DNA from: Bryobacterales bacterium
GTDB taxonomy: Bacteria > Acidobacteriota > Terriglobia > Bryobacterales > Bryobacteraceae
NCBI GenBank assembly: GCA_003139735.1
Contig: PLGA01000425.1
Span: 1 to 8,825, forward strand
DNA: 8,825 bases
Reading direction: 5' to 3'
Below, piece after piece: positions 6,700-8,825 of the stretch. Every line of letters starts with the position of its first letter. Within the stretch, counting starts at the first letter, position 1. The position numbers were made by a program, and so were the translations under genes. A model generated the notes under the pieces. The model searched no databases and had not been told where the DNA came from. It saw only the letters and a program-made list of their open reading frames with translations.

Positions 6700-7665
6700 T
6701 CAATTCTCGGCCGGAGTTCTGTTAACCTTGTCGACGACGAGGAGGTCAACCGGAGCTTTACTCGGCTCCAGCCTCAATCCAAGCTGACCCTCGACCGCCT
6801 CGAAGACCGTGACTCCGTTATGGGCGTCGGGCGCATCAACGGCTGGGGGATCCAGCGCCCCGGCGCGCCGCATGCTTTCGGGCGTGAACTCCAGGGTGAA
6901 ATCGTACTCAGCTTTCAAGCCGGTCGCGTCCACCACGGGGCGCGGAACAAAGTTCAAAAGGTTTTCGACAAGGTCCGCCGTGGTCTGACCCTTGTAGGTC
7001 ATTCGCAGGCTACCTTCCGCGGTTCCCCAGACAGCGCAACCCTCAGTCATGCCGGCGGGAAGCTTTGGGAAACCGTCCGGTGGGAATTGAGAGCTGGGGG
7101 AGGCATGGGAAGACCTGGAGGCATGGCTACCGCCCGGGTCCGAAGCGGATTCCCTCATCTTTGGCCCGTTCTTGCTCACGACGAGCGCAAACACGGGCAA
7201 TTCCTTCTGCTCGTGGTGAGTCGCTAACTGGAAGCGTTCAACGAGCAGGTTCTGAAGCATCGGCATAGGGCCCTTCTTGGTGGTGCCCTGGGGAACCTTG
7301 GCGACGATATCGTACCGCTCTGAGTCCAACCATTTGGGTGCAACGACCTCGTAGTCCTTTCGGCCGTAGGCGTTCTTTAGGACGAAGCTGAGTGTGACGT
7401 TTGTCCAGCGGAGCTGCCCCGGATCGGACGTTCCGGGGCCGCCGTCGACCCTCATAAGAGTACCGTAACCGGCGGGTTGCGGCGCTGCCGGCTTTACCGA
7501 GGCCACTTCAAATGTCACCTGGGTACTTGCTGTCTGCGCTTGCGCGCGGCTTTGTGGAGGGTTCATCAAGCCGATCACGATGGGCGCTGCCACGGTCACA
7601 ACCGCCGCCGCCGCCAGCAGAATTTTCTTTCCGAGGCCCAATTTGCGCGTGAACCGGTTGGCCAT
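6700..7665 (-). CDS. stand-alone TIGR03435 domain protein with signal peptide/anchor
   Basis: A 321-residue protein of the TIGR03435 family, known almost only from Solibacter-like Acidobacteriota, with no established function. Residues 1-14 are basic (MANRFTRKLGLGKK), 15-34 are hydrophobic, and RAQAQ at 40-44 offers an AxA signal peptidase site, so the product is exported or anchored by one helix. The domain starts at FEVASVKP (from residue 52) and contains GGPGTSDPG, a WL-S-RYDIVAK block, the MLQNLLVERF core, FALVVSKNGPKM, DATGLKAEYDFTLEF and the terminal LGLRLEPSKAPVDLLVVDKV. A Ser/His-rich insert (SHASRSSHASPSS, about 188-200) is unlike the neighbour. The start at 7665 follows GAGGG (7670-7674) with four bases between. 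An in-frame TAA lies a little upstream, so it cannot be continuous with the preceding gene. Its start lies 20 bases after that gene's stop, which suggests coupled translation. It appears to be a duplicate of the C-terminal half of the gene upstream. Confidence 0.88.
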   Translation of the reverse strand: MANRFTRKLGLGKKILLAAAAVVTVAAPIVIGLMNPPQSRAQAQTASTQVTFEVASVKPAAPQPAGYGTLMRVDGGPGTSDPGQLRWTNVTLSFVLKNAYGRKDYEVVAPKWLDSERYDIVAKVPQGTTKKGPMPMLQNLLVERFQLATHHEQKELPVFALVVSKNGPKMRESASDPGGSHASRSSHASPSSQFPPDGFPKLPAGMTEGCAVWGTAEGSLRMTYKGQTTADLVENLLNFVPRPVVDATGLKAEYDFTLEFTPESMRRAGALDPPAVDAPDAHNGVTVFEAVEGQLGLRLEPSKAPVDLLVVDKVNRTPAEN

Positions 7666-7669
7666 AATT

Positions 7670-7689
7670 CCCTCGATTCGTTTCTTCAG
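7670..7689 (-). repeat. copy 2 of a 20-bp direct repeat at the duplication junction
   Basis: CTGAAGAAACGAATCGAGGG on the - strand, identical to 8716-8735. In the upstream copy it encodes LKKRIEG within the M56 linker. Here it spans the TGA stop of the fusion gene (7686-7688, inside CTGAAG) and provides GAGGG as the ribosome binding site of the stand-alone TIGR03435 gene. The old reading frame LKKRIEGI is still open directly into the ATG, but is closed by a TAA a few codons further upstream. Confidence 0.85.
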
Positions 7690-8825
7690 TTTGCCGTCGG
7701 GACCTTATCCACGCTATCGACCACGATGACGTCCACGGGAACGTCCGCGGTCTTGTCCAACCGGAGGCCGAGTTGCTCCCGAATCGCAACAGAAATGCTT
7801 GGGCTGCCGCCTTCCGGGTCGCTTGCAAAGGCCGGCGACGCCTTGCCGGTATCGGGATCTACGACGGGCGGCAGGAAGTGCGCCAGACCCTCGGGGTAAT
7901 ATTCCAATACGAAGGTATACCTTCCGGTGAGGCCTGTCTTATCGACGATGCGCGGCTCGCGAAAGCCGTCTATCGCCCTCCTGTACTCCGCGTTGGCCAT
8001 CATGAACCCGAGGCGCGATATGAACTGCGCCATAGTCCGTTCCTGATACTTGATCCAGGTACGACCGTCGCGGTTGCTCACCGCAAACTCGTACGAGCCG
8101 GGAAGCTCCGGGAAACCTCTGGCGTCCTTGGGAGCGGCTTCCAACGCCCCCCTTTCGACCTCCTTATCGGGATCGCCGCCCGGAGTCGGGGTGACCTCCT
8201 TGAACTTCGGGCCGCCCTTATCCACGACGAGCGCGTAGCCGGGGAAGCCGCGGGTTTCGTGGTGAAAGACCAGATGGAAGCGCTCGACGAGCAGGTTCTG
8301 GAGCATCTGCTGGAACTGCTCCTTCGTGGCATGGGGAGGCACGGTTGCAACGATGCTGTATCTATTGCCGGACCGAAGATCGCGGATCCAGGCCGGCACT
8401 GCATACTGGTCCGTACCCACGCCAAAGGCATCGTATAGGAGGCCGAACATGGCGATGCCTGGAGCCCGAAACATTCCCGGGTCATTCGTGCCCGGGCCGC
8501 CGGTTTCCACGTCCGTCGGCTTCGCTTCCGGGCCGGCCAGCTTCACCGAAGCGGCCTCGAAGGAGAGCCGCGGAGCGCTCTGCGCCTGCGCGCGGCCGCG
8601 CAGCGGGTTCATCAGGCCAATTGCGATGGGCGCAGCCACGACCGCCAAGGCAACGGCCGCTAGCAGCAGTTTCTTTCCGTAAGTCAACTTGCTGGCGAAT
8701 CGATTCGTCATGATGCCCTCGATTCGTTTCTTCAGCTCCCCGCCGGTGACGCCGGCCGCGCAAGCTACGGGCGGCGCCAAATAGAACTCGCAGACTTTCA
8801 GGATGCTCTCGGCGTAGACTTGCGG
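7686..8825 (-). CDS. BlaR1-like M56 peptidase with C-terminal TIGR03435 domain (C-terminal part, cut by window edge)
   Basis: The frame is open through the window edge at 8825, giving 379 visible residues with no start of its own. A TTG at 8780 would be an artificial start, because the 15 codons before it (PQVYAESILKVCEFY) already read as BlaR1/M56 sequence. Residues 1-42 (YAESILKVCEFY, then GVTGGELKKRIEGIMTNR) match the segment after the zinc site in BlaR1/MecR1-type membrane peptidases as remembered; the HExxH motif must lie outside the window. The hydrophobic stretch at 53-72 (LLLAAVALAVVAAPIAIGLM) corresponds to the last membrane helix, preceded by basic residues and so oriented outward. 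In place of the penicillin-binding sensor of BlaR1 comes a TIGR03435 domain from about residue 88: FEAASVK, GGPGTNDPG, MLQNLLVERFHLVFHHE, YALVVDKGGPKF, DKTGLTGRYTFVLEY and LGLRL...PVDVIVVDSV. The likely role is a membrane receptor-protease that senses an outside signal and acts on a BlaI-like repressor; this is inference by analogy. A BlaI-type gene would be expected beyond the edge. Confidence 0.85.
   Translation of the reverse strand, partial: PQVYAESILKVCEFYLAPPVACAAGVTGGELKKRIEGIMTNRFASKLTYGKKLLLAAVALAVVAAPIAIGLMNPLRGRAQAQSAPRLSFEAASVKLAGPEAKPTDVETGGPGTNDPGMFRAPGIAMFGLLYDAFGVGTDQYAVPAWIRDLRSGNRYSIVATVPPHATKEQFQQMLQNLLVERFHLVFHHETRGFPGYALVVDKGGPKFKEVTPTPGGDPDKEVERGALEAAPKDARGFPELPGSYEFAVSNRDGRTWIKYQERTMAQFISRLGFMMANAEYRRAIDGFREPRIVDKTGLTGRYTFVLEYYPEGLAHFLPPVVDPDTGKASPAFASDPEGGSPSISVAIREQLGLRLDKTADVPVDVIVVDSVDKVPTAN
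8716..8735 (-). repeat. copy 1 of the 20-bp direct repeat, inside the M56-TIGR03435 linker
   Basis: Identical to 7670-7689. It encodes LKKRIEG in the fusion protein, and its GAGGG (8716-8720) stands four bases before an in-frame ATG at 8711 (MTNR). The same ribosome-binding-site-plus-ATG arrangement used by the stand-alone gene is therefore present inside the fusion gene. Confidence 0.85.

Noticed and set aside
5980..7227. + strand open frame (415 codons) antisense to the VWFA and TIGR03435 genes
   Set aside because: It spans the junction of two supported - strand genes and shows no family motif; a shadow frame.

Overview
The window looks like a chromosomal piece of a GC-rich Acidobacteriota genome, most likely from the Solibacter/Bryobacter branch. 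The main reason is a pair of neighbouring proteins of the TIGR03435 type next to a VWFA-related protein of the TIGR03436 type; both families are strongly expanded in that group. This assignment comes from remembered family motifs, not from a database search.

Layout. Positions 1-534 hold a possible promoter and a small secreted protein on the + strand. Positions 540-722 hold the 5' stump of a second secreted-protein gene on the - strand, with Shine-Dalgarno, start codon and signal peptide still present; it runs into the 3' end of the first gene. Positions 817-1851 (+) encode a 2-keto-3-deoxygluconate kinase. Everything from 1864 to 8825 reads on the - strand. In transcription order it is: the C-terminal part of a BlaR1-like M56 membrane protein fused to a TIGR03435 domain (cut by the window edge at 8825), a stand-alone TIGR03435 paralogue, a secreted VWFA-related protein, a repeat-rich gap, an MFS transporter of the anion:cation symporter group, a compact inverted-repeat element (REPIN-like), and tsaD.

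Working picture. The three genes from 8825 down to 4648 are closely spaced and probably form one unit: a membrane protease receptor whose outer sensor module is TIGR03435, a free copy of that module, and a secreted VWFA protein. The junction between the first two genes keeps a 20-base identical remnant of the receptor's M56-to-sensor linker. This indicates that the stand-alone gene arose by tandem duplication of the 3' half of the fusion gene. The linker remnant now supplies the ribosome binding site, and the receptor's last membrane helix has become a signal peptide. kdgK, the MFS transporter and tsaD look like ordinary metabolic, transport and housekeeping genes.

Several start codons were moved from the longest-ORF position: to 103 for the first gene, 817 for kdgK, 2943 for tsaD, 4381 for the transporter and 6633 for the VWFA gene. 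No tRNA, rRNA, CRISPR array, transposase gene or convincing intrinsic terminator was found.
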